The notes under the pieces were generated by a model. The model made no database searches. It saw only the letters and a program-made list of their open reading frames with translations, and was not told the DNA's origin. Positions 1 to 10,683 of a stretch of DNA of 64,000 nt are shown piece after piece. How positions within the stretch are numbered: the stretch's first letter is position 1; every line of letters begins with the position of its first letter. The position numbers were made by a program, and so were the translations under genes. The DNA comes from Lepus europaeus (Eukaryota > Chordata > Mammalia > Lagomorpha > Leporidae): positions 32,011,858-32,075,857 of the forward strand of contig NC_084835.1 in assembly GCF_033115175.1 (NCBI RefSeq). Direction: 5' to 3'.

Positions 1-305
1 AGAACAGTTGCCAGGCCCCCCAAGTCCTCACTGAAACTCATTATCTTCAATCAATCTGGCCCAACATGGAGTTGTTAGATAAACAACCTGTCAGCCATCC
101 AAACACTTGGCAAACAAAGATGAGTGGTTTTTTTTTTTTTTTTCCTGCTAGCCCTGAGTGGTTGTGTACATGGCCAAGACTGAGGTTGCTGTATTCCTCA
201 TTAGTTTAGCCAGCCAGAGACTGCAAGCAAAGCTGATTTGATTTAGAAACCTCTGGTCTAGGGAGGGTTTCCCCACATTCAGCCTGCCCCACTACACTGA
301 TCACA

Positions 306-602
306 TGGGGGCAGGTGGCGTGGCACAGTGGGCTCATTTGCCATGTGAGACGCTGGCATCCCATGTTGGAGTATGTGGCTTGAGGACCAGGTGCTCTCTG
401 CATCAGCTAAGTCTTGCTAAGGCCTTGGGAGGCAGTGATGATGGCCCAAGGACCTGGCCACAGTGGGAGTTCTTGGCTCCTGGTTTCCGCCTGACCTGGC
501 CCTGGCTGTTGTAGACTCTCGGAGAGTGGACCAGCAAATTGAAGATCTCTGTCTCTCCCTCTCTGTCCCTCTGCCTTTCAAATTAATAAAAAAAGGAAAA
601 AG
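306..602 (+). mobile_element. C-repeat SINE, older class
   Basis: A tRNA-derived lagomorph SINE in the + direction. It shows the body text GATGGCCCAAGGACCTGG and the tail CTCTGCCTTTCAAATTAATAAAA. The tRNA-like head is diverged. Confidence 0.85.
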
Positions 603-1039
603 AAACACAGAAATGTGCTTCAACTTCAGCCAAATAGACGTCGAGGCTTTCCTGGAATTTGGGGCTTGGTTCCCAGGGACCTTGGATCCCAGTAAGTCTA
701 GGATCCTCAGGATCGCTGACACGGCACAGATTTGAATGGATGAAAACTGAAACTTGCAGCACTATTTATTTTGAAAGGCTTCCTTCAGAGTTTATTTCAG
801 GCTACATTCCATCAAATACCTAATTTCTCACTTCCTTAGCAAGGAAGATGAGGTGAACTCTGAGCTTCACTTCTAACTCCTTTCCAGTTCTCTTCCAGAA
901 AGTATGCGAATCCGTTTCACTTCAACAACTGTCTCTCCTGCTCTCTGCTGTGCGTTCTCTCTCTACCAGTCTCCCCAGGTCATTATCCATGTCACCGTCC
1001 TGGATTCAGCCTCTGATTCCAGCTTTCTGAAAATGTGCA
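603..1039. other. Intergenic unique sequence
   Basis: Between two SINEs I see no repeat I recognise, no convincing coding frame and no RNA gene. A pyrimidine-rich stretch lies around 925-975. Confidence 0.4.
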
Positions 1040-1520
1040 CCCCAGGAGGCAGCAGGTAATGGCTTAAGTAGTTGAGTCCCTGCCACCCACATGGGAGTCC
1101 TGGGTTGAGTTCTGGGTTCCTAATTTTGGCCTGGTGCAGCCTTAGGTCATTTATGGAATGAGCCTGGGAGATAAGTCTGTCTGCCTCTTTTTTTTTTTTT
1201 TTTTTTTTTTAAGATAGAGAAAGATGGCAGATAGAGAAAGGTCTGCAATCGGTGGTTCACTCCCCAAATGGCCACAACAGCTGGAGTTGGGCCGATCCGA
1301 AGCCAGGAGCTTCCTCCAGCTCTCCCATGCAGGTGCAGGGGCCCAAGAGCTTGGGCTGTGTTCCACTGCTTTCCCAGGCCATAGCAAAGAGCTGGGTCAG
1401 AAGTGGAGCTGCCAAGACTCCAACTGGTGCCCATATAGAATGCTGGCACTGCAGACTGTGGCTTTACCTATTCCATCACAGTGCTGGTCCTGTGTGTCTG
1501 CCTTTCAAATAATTTTTATA
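1040..1520 (+). mobile_element. Oldest-class C-repeat SINE, split by another SINE
   Basis: The left part (1040-1187) reads CAGGTAATGGCTTAAGTAG and stops in GTCTGCCTC. The tail TGTCTGCCTTTCAAATAAT resumes at about 1491. An antisense SINE sits between, so this copy is older than its insert. Confidence 0.75.
1188..1490 (-). mobile_element. C-repeat SINE nested in an older SINE
   Basis: An antisense SINE from the poly-T tail (1188-1211) to the head complement CAGTGCTGGTCC at 1490. The flanks share GTCTGCCT, probably the target-site duplication. Confidence 0.85.
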
Positions 1521-1663
1521 ATCCTCAGGGTTGAGGTTTTCATTATCTCAGTTTTGTAGATGAAGCTAAAGCAAAGAGAGGTCAGGACTGAACCCTGAGA
1601 AGTTTCCTCAGATCCTGGGTTCTCAACCATGACCAGCACTCTTTAGCTTCCTCTTCAGTTGTA

Positions 1664-1993
1664 TATGTGTGTGTGTGTGTGTTTTAAGATTGATTTCTTT
1701 ATTTGAAAGAGTTACAGAGAAGCAGAGAGAGAGAGAGAGGGATCTTCCATCCGCTGGTTTACTCCCTACATGGCCCCAATGGCCAGAGCTGTGCCAATCC
1801 AAAGCCGGGAGCCTCCTCCGGGTCTCCCACGTGGGTGCAGGGGCCCAAGGACTTGAGCCATCTATCCACTGCTTTCCCAGGCCATAGCAGAGAGCTGGAC
1901 TGGAAGTGGTGCAGCCGGGACTCGAACCAGCACTCGTGGGATGCTGGCGCTGCAGGTGGCAGCTTTAACCCACTGCAGCACAGCACTGGCCCC
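1664..1993 (-). mobile_element. C-repeat SINE with GT-rich tail
   Basis: An antisense SINE from TTTTAAGATTGATTTC to CAGCACTGGCCCC. A (GT)n run at 1664-1682 borders its 3' tail, a common place for microsatellites to form. Confidence 0.9.
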
Positions 1994-2157
1994 TTCTCTT
2001 CAGTTTTATAACAACAGCTTTTTGCCTGCTTCTTGCATCTAATAGTCTGCTGTTTTTCCTTCTCCTGGCATCCCCACTCCCTAGCCTGACTGCCTGCTTC
2101 TCTCTGCCTGTCTCCAGCCCTACACCTTTCTCCCACCATCCCTATCCCTCAGGATGC

Positions 2158-2397
2158 TTTTTTTTAAAGTTCCAGAGATCGAGTTAGAACTCCCATCCGC
2201 TGGTTTACTCCACAAGTACCCAGAGTGGCCAGAGCTGTGACGTCAATCCAGGTCTCCAGCATGAGTGGCAGGGGCCCAGTTACTCAGAGCATCACCTGCC
2301 TCTCCCAGGGTGTACATTATACGGAACTGGAGTTGGGGACTCGAACCTAAACGCTGAAGCAGATGTCCTAACCCTTAGGAGGCCACGTGAACATGCC
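2158..2397 (-). mobile_element. Oldest-class C-repeat SINE, diverged
   Basis: An antisense copy with a poly-T start, the motif CGCTGGTTTACTCCACAAG and the old-class text CAGGGTGTACATTATACGG. It is heavily diverged and shortened inside. Confidence 0.7.
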
Positions 2398-2789
2398 CTC
2401 CTCCCCAACTATTTGTTACTCGTGTTTCTCTCCCTGGCGTGGCAGAGCGCAGGCTGGAAGTGTGTGTTAGTGGCCGCTGTAGTCCCAGAGCGGCTCTCCA
2501 CAGTCATCAAGGCTCAGAGACGCTTGTTCTCTGGGCACCGTTCCTACCTTCTTGTCAGGAGAAGGCGGAACTCCGCACGGGAAGGAGGCTGTGAACAGGC
2601 TTCCTTTTCCAACCTCCTGCTAAGCATCTGCCCAGTCTCTCACACCCCCTGCTCTGCCGGTGCCCTCCGCGTGACTATTGTGCCCAGAGCTCCCGAAAGC
2701 CTCTGGACTGCCCTGTCACTCTGCACCCACATTGTATTTTCCACCTGTTTATTTGGCTAAGCAGTTTGATAGCAGGTGACATCCGTCAT

Positions 2790-3182
2790 GGTTTTTTTTT
2801 TTTTAGGATTTATTTATTTGAGTGTCAGAGAGTGCAACAGAGATCTTTCACCCTCTGATTCACTTCCCAGATTTATTTATTTATTTTAAAGTTAGAGTTA
2901 CACAGAAGGAAAGAGAGAGAGAGAAAGTCTTCCATCCACCGGTTCACTCCCCACTTGGCCACAACAGCTGGGGCTGGGCCAGGCCAAAGCCAGGAGCCAG
3001 GAGCTTAATCCGGGTCTCCCATGTGGGTGAGAGGGGTCCAAGTCCTTGGGTCATCTGCTGCTGCTTTCCCATGCCATTAGCAGGGAGCTGGATCAGAAGT
3101 GGAGCAGGCAGTACACGAACAGGTGCCCAAATAGGATGCCAGTGTCACAGGTGGCTCTGCCGACTACGCTGTGATGCCACCA
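2790..3182 (-). mobile_element. Two abutting antisense C-repeat SINEs
   Basis: A short 3' fragment (2790-2867) ends at CACTTCCCAG, where a fuller copy (2868-3182) begins with ATTTATTTATTTATTTTAAAG. The second copy ends in GATGCCACC. Its insertion probably cut the first copy short. Confidence 0.8.
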
Positions 3183-3915
3183 CCATCTTCTGCTTTAACT
3201 TCTGACACCGTGGCATCTAGACCATGCCCAGTAAGGGGCTGGCTGAAAGAAGAACTGGAATGTTCCCTCTCCCTTCCTTGCTCTCCAAGCTCGCTCAAGC
3301 CTCACCTCTCCTGAAAACTGCCCCAATCGTGTGCTGTAACTACAGTTCCTCACTTCTCCCTTGGCCTCCCCTGGTGGCTGGGGCCGGGGTTCCAGGACTT
3401 GGAGCACAGTTTCTGTAACAATCTTACTCCTAAGGAGTGATTGGAGGAAAACTCTGCTTATTTTCCAGGTTTTCCTCTTCAGGGCCTAGGACATCAACAG
3501 TCCTCAAGGAGTCCTGAGAGTACTGCTATCACTGTTTTGACGGAAACACACAGGGAGAGGGTCACCTGCCAATCCTACAATCTTAAAGGAGAAGAATGAT
3601 CTGGGAATAGTACACAAAATGCCATCTTCAGAGTGTGTGAAATTACTTAGACTGTGGACAAGTTGGGGCTTTTTTTTAAACTGAAGCATTGGATTGTGTG
3701 TTTGCACAAATAACAGTGACAGTGGCATTAAGTCCTGGTTGGTTGGATACAGAGAAGCCTTCCTCTTGACGCCCAGAAATTGGTCTCCTGAACCAGGGCC
3801 TCATCGGAGCACTAGACTTTATTATTATTATTTTTCATCATTATACAAATAAAATTTGAGAAGCATTTTGAAAAATACAAAAAAGCCTAAAAAAGAAGTC
3901 CTGATTTTGCTTTCT
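3183..3915. other. Intergenic unique sequence
   Basis: No recognisable gene or young repeat. A small ATT repeat at about 3820-3831 and A/T-rich sequence before 3900 may belong to an old, unassigned repeat. Confidence 0.4.
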
Positions 3916-4200
3916 TGGTCCAGCAGTTTAGGTGCTTCTTGGGATGTCCACATCCCATAGTGCAGTGCCTGGGTTTGAGTCCCAGCTCCACTTCGAGCTG
4001 CAGCTTCCTCCTCCCTGGGAAGAAGCAGGTGATGGCTTAAGTACCTGGGTGCCTGTCGCTCCTGGGAGGCCTGGCTTGATTCAGTCTCCTGGCTGCACCC
4101 TGGCCCAACCTTAGCTGTTGTGGGCATTTGGGGAGTGGACCAGCAGATGAAATATGTGTGTGTGTGTGTGTGTCTTTCTGCCTTTAAGAAACAAATTTTA
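3916..4200 (+). mobile_element. Oldest-class C-repeat SINE
   Basis: Reads GCCTGGGTTTGAGTCCCAG (B-box region), GCAGGTGATGGCTTAAGTA and GTGGGCATTTGGGGAGTGG. A (GT)n microsatellite at 4155-4173 lies in the pyrimidine-rich part before the tail. Confidence 0.85.
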
Positions 4201-4994
4201 AGAGATTAAGGAGTTTCCTTCCAGTGTTTCTCCTATACATGTACTGTGACCATACTATTACATCAACAGCTTTCCCCACATCTTAAATAGTGGTAACTTG
4301 ATTTTAAGCATTGTAAAAAATTTCCTGATTGTATCACAATCTGTCTAATCCCCTATTGTTAGAAAACTACCTTTGCATGCTATATCTGCAACATGCCCTC
4401 CTGTAGGCAAAACTACTGAGTCACAGGGAGAGCAGTCTCAAAGCCTTTGATGTGCATTGGCGAATTCCTGCTCCCAGCGCCAGGCCTGTGACATTGTCCG
4501 TGCTCAGCCAATGCAGAAGGAACGAATGCTGCCCCAAAAGCTTGGGCCAGTTTAAACCCCGCACCAGCAGTGAGCGGAGCATTGTCTCGGTTGGCCCACG
4601 GCAGATGAAAATAGTGATGAAAGCAGGATTTGGGGATTTGGGTTTCTGTGCTTTGGGCAATGAAATAACCCATTTTCCTTACAAAGATGGAAATAACACG
4701 TGTAGGGCTGAATCCTCACGTGCCAATCTCCTCTCTTCACACCTCCTTCCAGTGGGTGTTGGCCCTTGAAGCCAGGCTGTCGCTTCATAGCCACTTGGCC
4801 ACTCAGGGTTGCACAACAGCCCCCATTAGGCTTGAGCTCTGGAGAGGGGACCCCATAGATAGAATCTAGGCCTTTACCACGATGTCAGATTTGGGTGGCC
4901 ATGGCAAGAGTACCAAGCAACCTCATCTGGAATGTAGAAATCCAGTGGAAGCAAATTTAAGAGTTGGAAGCCTTCAGTTCTGTGAGCTGTTGGG

Positions 4995-5195
4995 GAAGGA
5001 GGAAACAACTATTCTTTGAGCATTTATTGTGTGCGGACCAAGCCCCCTTGCTGCCCACCACATTCCCCTCTTGGCTTTCCATACAGATATTCTCTCCATT
5101 TGGCACACAGGGAGCTGGGGCTCAGAGAGGCTGAATAGCTAACTCAGAGTCACACAGCAGGTGACGCCCGAGCCCTGGGGCTCATGGTCATGATG
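4995..5195 (-). mobile_element. MIR relic
   Basis: The complement of the MIR core and 3' part is recognisable: GAGCATTTATTGTGTGCGG, then GCTCAGAGAGGCTGAATAG and GAGTCACACAGCAGGTGAC. Confidence 0.75.
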
Positions 5196-5229
5196 GCAGG
5201 TCTAACCTTCCCCACCATCCCGGCATGCT

Positions 5230-5328
5230 GTCCTAGACGGGGGCAGTGGGAGTGGCATTTCTACATGGGTGTTGGGGGTCCTAGATAGGGGCAGTGGGAG
5301 TGGAATTTCTACATGGGTGTGTTGGGTG
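5230..5328 (+). repeat. Two-copy tandem repeat, about 48 bp
   Basis: GTCCTAGACGGGGGCAGTGG begins the first unit (5230-5277). A close copy starting GTCCTAGATAGGGGCAGTGG follows directly (5278 to about 5328). The units differ by a few bases, so the duplication is not very recent. Confidence 0.85.
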
Positions 5329-6135
5329 GGGGGCAGAGGGATGAAGGTAGTACTTGGATTGCGGCCTTGGGTTCAGGCAGGCTGTGGGGCAGATTAGGAC
5401 TGAAAAGCGGATCCCAGTGTTTTTTGGTGCTGGGCTGAGGTTCTTGGCAGCCAGCGGAGTAGGACTGAAGACTGCAAACTCTTAGGGATTTGGTTGAAAG
5501 TTCTGGGGCCTACAGGTCTGTAGGCTGACCAGAGAGCTGGGCCAAATGTAGAGGCTGGGAGCCTCCGCACCTGTTCTTAGGGTACCCAGTTCTTAGTGCT
5601 TGGGTCTCCTTCCACTGGGGGGCCCAATTCTGTGGGCCCAGCTTTTAGGTTCTGGGTCAGAGGAGCCATTCTTCCAGGCCCCTGAAAACCTGAATCCGAG
5701 GGATTTTTAAAGAAAGTCTAAGGTTTAGAGTTAAGACTGAGGGTCCATTCTGAAGTTAGTTTTTCTGAGTCTTGGTGTCCAGTCCTGGGGGTGGGAGCTT
5801 GGGGGAGAGGCTCAGTTCTAAGGGTCTCAAGGTCTTCCCGTCCCAGAGCGTAAACGCCCAACTCTGATAGGCTTGGTTTCAGAAAGCTCAGGGTCCGAAG
5901 GTTGAAGGTTCGTGGAACCCCGGGCTCAGGTGGCGGCTTCCCGGGATTCCTGGTGGTGATGGCTTAGCGTGGAGTGTTCCCGAGTCGAAGCCCAGCGCCA
6001 AGAGTACCGGATCTGCCGCACGGCCGCGAGGAGCTGGGAGGCTCGAGTCCAAGGCAACGACACTGTGTGCCGCTGGCAGCAGCCGTTCTGCACGTGGGTG
6101 GGTAAAGTCCAGTCGGGCGGCCGGGGGCGGCGGTT

Positions 6136-6290
6136 CGGCGCTAGGACCGCGCGGGCAGCGGCGGCGGCGCGTGTTGACAGCGGCGGCGGCGGCGGCGGCG
6201 GCGGCGCTAGGACCCCGCGGGCCGGGCGGGCGGCGGCGGCGGCGGCGCGTGGGGCGGCGCGTGTTGACAGCGGCGGCGGCGGCGGTGCAG
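6136..6290 (+). repeat. CGG-repeat-bearing tandem duplication in PXK 5' region
   Basis: Two imperfect units begin with CGGCGCTAGGACC (6136 and 6202), each followed by a CGG block, GCGTGTTGACAG (ending at 6180 and 6270) and another CGG run. CGG runs include eight perfect units at 6181-6204, five at 6231-6245 and five at 6271-6285. It lies within the likely 5' UTR or core promoter. The second unit is longer because it has an extra GGGCGG-rich insert. It probably arose by slippage or unequal exchange. Confidence 0.85.
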
Positions 6291-6373
6291 CGGCGCGGGC
6301 GGCGGGAGTCGGCGCCTCCGGTTCCTGCCCCGCGTCCCGAGGCGCCGGCGGCCGGGCGTCCCGGCGTCCCGGC

Positions 6374-6475
6374 ATGGCCTTCATGGAGAAGCCGCCGGCC
6401 GGCAAGGTGCTGCTGGACGACACGGTGCCGCTGACAGCCGCCATCGAGGCGAGCCAGAGCCTGCAGTCCCACACG
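6374..6475 (+). CDS. PXK: PXK coding exon 1 (residues 1-34)
   Basis: This exon encodes residues 1-34, from MAFMEKPPAG to LQSHT, the N-terminal tail and the first strand of the PX domain. The ATG at 6374 has G at -3 and G at +4, a good Kozak context, and is the first in-frame ATG after the in-frame TGA at 5957. The exon ends on a complete codon (ACG) at 6475, followed by the donor GTGCGT. It sits inside a CpG island, as expected for a broadly expressed gene. The 5' UTR start cannot be fixed from sequence. The frame stays open through the donor to about 6724, so intron retention would add about 82 arginine/alanine-rich codons; I do not think this is the normal product. Confidence 0.95.
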
Positions 6476-6985
6476 GTGCGTCGCCGGGCGGGCAGGGGAT
6501 GGGCGGCCCTGGCCGCGGAGGCCGTGGCGTGGCCGCGGGCCCGGGAGGCCGCTGAGGCCCTGAGGGGAGAGTCCACGTTGGATTCCCGGGCCCACCTCGC
6601 ACTAGTCCCGCGGTGGGGAGTGGGTGCTCAGGACCCTCCCGCCCACTTCCACCCGGCGCCTGCCTTCTCCGGGGGCCTCTGGAGTGTCCCCGCCTGCCGC
6701 CGGGGGTTCTCCGAGGAGGGGTGAGGGTGTGCCGGCCGGGTTGAAGTAGGACTTGAGAGGCTGCTTGCTGGGACGGCGGAGCGAGCGTGGCAGGGCCGGG
6801 CAGCCCCTCTGCCGGGCCAGCTCTCGGCCGGGGGTCGTGCGGCGGCAGGTGCCCCAGCGAGCCCCTTCCCGCCTCCCACCGGCTCCGCCGTGTGCGCCGC
6901 GGTGGCTGTCGCCGGCGGTTGAGATCCCCCGGAGTGGCATCCTCGTAGTAAACGCCGGCGGAGTTCCTTTCGGGGACACGGACCG

Positions 6986-6995
6986 CCTTTTATGG
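6986..6995 (+). promoter_or_regulatory. Consensus CArG box (candidate SRF site)
   Basis: The ten bases CCTTTTATGG match the CC(A/T)6GG serum response factor consensus exactly. The site lies about 510 bp into intron 1, at the edge of the CpG island, where short-range regulatory sites are common. A match of this length can occur by chance, so it is only a candidate. Confidence 0.35.
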
Positions 6996-7000
6996 GGCTT

Positions 7001-7825
7001 TAACCCCGTGGTGGTTTTCACCCGCCTCTGCCTCTCTTTTTCTGTCCTTCCTATTCTGTTTTCTGAGAGGCGCACACACTACACTATACATTATAATGTA
7101 CAAGCAGTAAACCCCCCACCCCACCCCGGGGCACCGGCAGAAGCCTTGGCGCACTTTGGGGAAGTGATGAATGGGAGCGAGAGGGTTCCTCGCATTGTGG
7201 CGCCCGGGCAGGCTCAGAGGCTGTTTGTTGACCGTGGCCGTGTGTTTGGGGGTTCATCATCTGGCGACCGAGCGCCCACAATAGCCTTCTGTTTCTCTTT
7301 TTGTTCAGGCTCCTCTGGTGTTCAAAGAGACCTTTTATTCTCTTGGATTAAAGTGGGACTTTTTTGAACCCCAGTTTCCTCTTCCGACAGCCGTGCTTTG
7401 TGGGGCTTGGCTTGTTTCAAGTGTTCATTTCCAGTGCGGAAAACGATTACCTCTTCTAAAAAAAATGCCTTTTATTTCCCTGTGTCTATCTTCAGTCCTA
7501 CTCTGTAGACGTGTGAGAGTACCTTCAGGACAGAATCTGTTGAACTTGTAGTTAGCATGGAATGGCCTGTTGGGTAAGGGTTAAATTGAGGGCACAGAAT
7601 CATTCTGCTCTTAAGTTAGATTTTTTTACTTGACTGTTGGCAAGTAAATCTTAAAACTTTCAGGGAACACAGCTGAGTCTTTTAGGTTTATTTTGCACTG
7701 AAAGCAAGGAGATAGATGCTCATAAATGCTCACAGGCCACTTCCTCCAGGAAGTATTCCCCAGTAGCCACTGCCCCAGGCCATGTGCTTACTCCCCCCCC
7801 CACCTTAACCTTGATAAATTTATTT
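7001..7825 (+). other. Start of intron 1, unique sequence
   Basis: Sequence next to the CpG island with no SINE. It has a C-rich run (7110-7127) and pyrimidine-rich stretches around 7020-7060. I see no exon: frames here lack paired splice signals and similarity to known proteins. Confidence 0.5.
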
Positions 7826-7869
7826 TGTAATTCTATTGAATATTTATTTACTTGAAATAATAAATCTTC

Positions 7870-8163
7870 TATTGAAGAGTTATTTATTTGAAATGCAAAG
7901 TGACACAGTGACAGGGAAAGAGATCTGTTCACTGGTTCACTCCCCAAATGCCTGCAACAGCCTGGGCTGGTCTGGGCTGAGGCCAGGAGCCAGGAACTCC
8001 TTCCGGATCTCTCACATGGGTGGCAGGGACCCTCCATTTGCTGCCTCCCATGCACCTTAGCAGGAACCCGGATCAGAAGCAGAGCCTACCAGGATTTGAT
8101 CCGGCTCCAGTATGGGCTGCCAACATCACAAGCTGCAGCCCACTGTGCCACGTGCCTGCCGCT
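7870..8163 (-). mobile_element. Oldest-class C-repeat SINE
   Basis: An antisense copy from AGTTATTTATTTGAAATGC to GTGCCACGTGCCTGCCGC. It carries the old-class text AACTCCTTCCGGATCTCTC. Confidence 0.8.
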
Positions 8164-8164
8164 G

Positions 8165-8285
8165 TAATTACTTCTTCTCTTCCTGACCACCAGGCCGTGA
8201 AAGGAGGGGTGCTTCTTGTTCACTTTGGGGTCCCAGTCCCTGGTATCCTGATAGGATTTCATGTGTGTTTATTGAATAAATCAAC
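8165..8285 (+). mobile_element. L2 3'-end relic
   Basis: The sequence follows the L2 3' end: a CTTGTTCACTTTGGGGTCCCA region, then a degraded end at TGTGTTTATTGAATAAATC. Low similarity, so the call is tentative. Confidence 0.5.
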
Positions 8286-8756
8286 AGGCTACAATCTTGC
8301 TTGGCCTCGTTTTGTGTAGAATGGCAATTGTGAGTTTTGGAGCAACACAGCGTCTGGGGTGCTAACTTAGGGGTCAGAGCTTCAGCAAGGAGGTGAAAAA
8401 TCTCACAGGGTACCATTTTTATATCTGAACTACTCTCAGAAATGAAATAGTCTGGGGGCAGAAAATGGCAGTTCTTATAACGATGACTGAACACAAAAGA
8501 TGATGACTCACAGGAGACCAATAGATGCAGATGTGGAGGGATAAAAAAAATGTAGCATTGTCTTGCATAATATTTTGACTGTTCTGTGTTCTTGTCATTT
8601 TAGCTATAAAGTTTGAGAAATATTGCATCAGCTCCGCATTTCATTGAGGAAATCATAGGCTGATGTGGACTTTTGGCCTCTTAGTGTCTTATGAGTAAGT
8701 CCTTTTAAAACTAGAGCTATTGGAAATTATCTTGGAAAGTAGTTGTCAAGAGTGGC

Positions 8757-9054
8757 TTAACAGGCTAATCCTCCGTCTTGCGGCGCCGGCATACTGGGTT
8801 CTAGTCCCGGTCTGGGCGCCGGAATCTATCCCGGTTGCCCCTCTTCCAGGTCAGCTCTCTGCTATGGCCCGGGAAGGCAGTGGAGGATGGCCCAAGTGCT
8901 TGGGCCCTGCACCTGCATGGGAGACCTGGCTCCTGGCTTCGGATCAGCGCGGTGCGCCGGCCGCAGCGGCCATTGGAGTGTGAACCAACGGCAAAAAGGA
9001 AGACCTTTCTGTCTGTCTCTCTCACTGTCCACTCTGCCTGTCAAAAAAAAAAAA
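8757..9054 (+). mobile_element. Young GC-rich C-repeat SINE, 5'-truncated
   Basis: Reads AACAGGCTAATCCTCCGTC through CTGCCTGTCAAAA. The direct repeat AAGAGTGGC flanks it at 8748-8756 and 9055-9063. The first bases of the tRNA-like head are missing. Confidence 0.93.
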
Positions 9055-9294
9055 AAGAGTGGCACGTTGAAGAGCAAGGCTCTGCTCTTTGTGGGGGAGC
9101 CTGAAGATGGATTTCCAGCTTGTGATCTGAAGGGAGCCTTGTCCCAGAGGTCACGGGTCCCAAAGGTCAGAGGTGTTCCTCCCTGGGAAGCCCTCACTGC
9201 CCCAGGAGTTCCTCCTGGACTGTGGAAAGACAAATGGAGGGAATGTGCTTACACAGGAGCAGACAGCCTTTGAGCCGGAAAAGGTGAGACCTTA

Positions 9295-9450
9295 ACACAG
9301 ACCTGGGCTGACACTCGCTAGTCATGTGACATTGGCTGGGCAAGTCACTCACTGTCTTTTTAATGTTCAGTTTTGTGAGCTGTAAATAGAGGTAATAAAT
9401 GCCAGCATGGCCTGCCTCCCACGGTTGTTGGGAAGATCAGCCGAATTCAT
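9295..9450 (+). mobile_element. MIR relic
   Basis: MIR-like text CTAGTCATGTGACATTGG, GGCAAGTCACTCACTGTC and CGGTTGTTGGGAAGATCAG in the sense direction. Confidence 0.7.
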
Positions 9451-10670
9451 CTTTCCAAAGTGTTTGTCAAGTGCATTCCTTTTTGTCTCTTCACCCGACA
9501 GTCCATGTGCATAGGGTTAGACCCGTGCAGGTGTGTTATTGAAGTAAACCCACTTCCGTGCAGGGTTCCTATCATTTATTGGGATGGTTTAGCCTCGAGA
9601 AGCAGAGTGTGTAGTGGAACATTTTCAGGTCCATCTAATTTCGGATCTGTGAGCTTGGGAAGGGAAAAATCTGCAGACTGAAAGATGCAGACGCCAGAAG
9701 GCAGAGGGGGACACAAGTCACCACCAGAAAGGGACGTAGTGTTTGGAGAGCAGCTGGCAGAAAGGACGCGTGTGGGGCCTTGATTCAGTGCATGACTGTG
9801 GTTTGAATGATTTTGTTTTCATTTTTACGGAGCACAATGAATTTAGCTTCAGGAAACAGACCAGGCCTCTATTGCAAGGAGATGAAGCTTCCATAAAACC
9901 AGAGAAGCCAGTACTTCGGGATGTGATACTCTCAGCAGGAGGTCAGAAGTAGGGGAAAGATTCCCCAAACAAAGGGGGCTTTGGCAAAACGTCACATGGG
10001 GAGTTTGGGAGGACAAAGAGAGGGCAAGAGAAGCAGAAGTTCTTGGCTACACGAAAGGGAAAACTTACCAGACCTAAAACTGCATACCTCGCTGAAAGTG
10101 AACTTTTGGAGAGGGTGATCCAGGGTGCACATCTGAGTTTTGCGGGTGGGTACGCTGTGGTGTGATAGGGTTTCATTTCAGCTTTCTCCTCTCCCATTGG
10201 GCATCTCTGAGGACCCTGTGGATCAGGGCCCGTTTACCCTGCGTTTGGTGCATTTTGTTCTTGAGAAACAAAAGATAATTTTAGTGATATTTGAGGCATA
10301 ACAACATTTTTAAAAAAATCTGTGGAACAGATATCACACATTAAATTCTTTACTGAAAATGGATCTCTCCTTGAACTTGGGATTTTTTGAAACTGCATTC
10401 CTGCATGGTTTGTTTACTCAATAACACTCATTTGTTCAACAAGAATATCTTGAGTGCGTGCTGTGTGGAGGCACGCACTGGCGATAGGACCCAGAACCAG
10501 ACAGCTCCTGTTTTCATGGGGTTTTTGTTCTGTGGGATTCTGAGGTCTTGGGTTTTCCAGGATGTATGCAAGTCACCCACGGCCTGTACCCACATACGTG
10601 GGACCTGTCACAGAGGTGGGCCTGGAGTTCCTTTTCTGGCTTGGCTGATTGTCAGTGGCCTCCTTTTTTT
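9451..10670 (+). other. Intron 1 unique sequence
   Basis: No exon or young repeat recognised. Around 10430-10520, TTGAGTGCGTGCTGTGTGG resembles the old mammal-wide repeats that carry a 'gtgctgtgtgccaggc' phrase, but I cannot assign a family. Confidence 0.4.
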
Positions 10671-10683
10671 CTGATTGTCTTTT

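Larger units (their letters stand above)
4201..5929. other. SINE-free region upstream of the PXK promoter
   Basis: About 1.7 kb without a C-repeat. It holds a MIR relic (4995-5195), a two-copy 48-bp tandem repeat (5230-5328) and GT/GGG-rich sequence from 5330 on. No credible gene is seen; open frames here are short and unlike anything I know. Confidence 0.5.
5930..7000 (+). promoter_or_regulatory. PXK: CpG island promoter of PXK
   Basis: CpG density rises sharply from about 5930 and fades after about 7000, spanning the putative 5' UTR, coding exon 1 and the start of intron 1. I see no TATA box at a fitting distance. GC-box-like GGGCGG or GGGGCGG motifs occur near 6116-6130, and further CGG-rich stretches lie up to the start codon. 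No SINE lies between about 4200 and 7870, which fits selection against insertions near the promoter. The exact transcription start is not visible; transcripts probably begin in the 6.1-6.35 kb part. Confidence 0.85.

Noticed and set aside
5888..6595. Long minus-strand open frames over the CpG island (up to 235 codons)
   Set aside because: They are antisense shadows of GC-rich, CGG-repeat sequence; they contain proline, arginine and alanine runs, match no family I know and lie opposite the true PXK exon.
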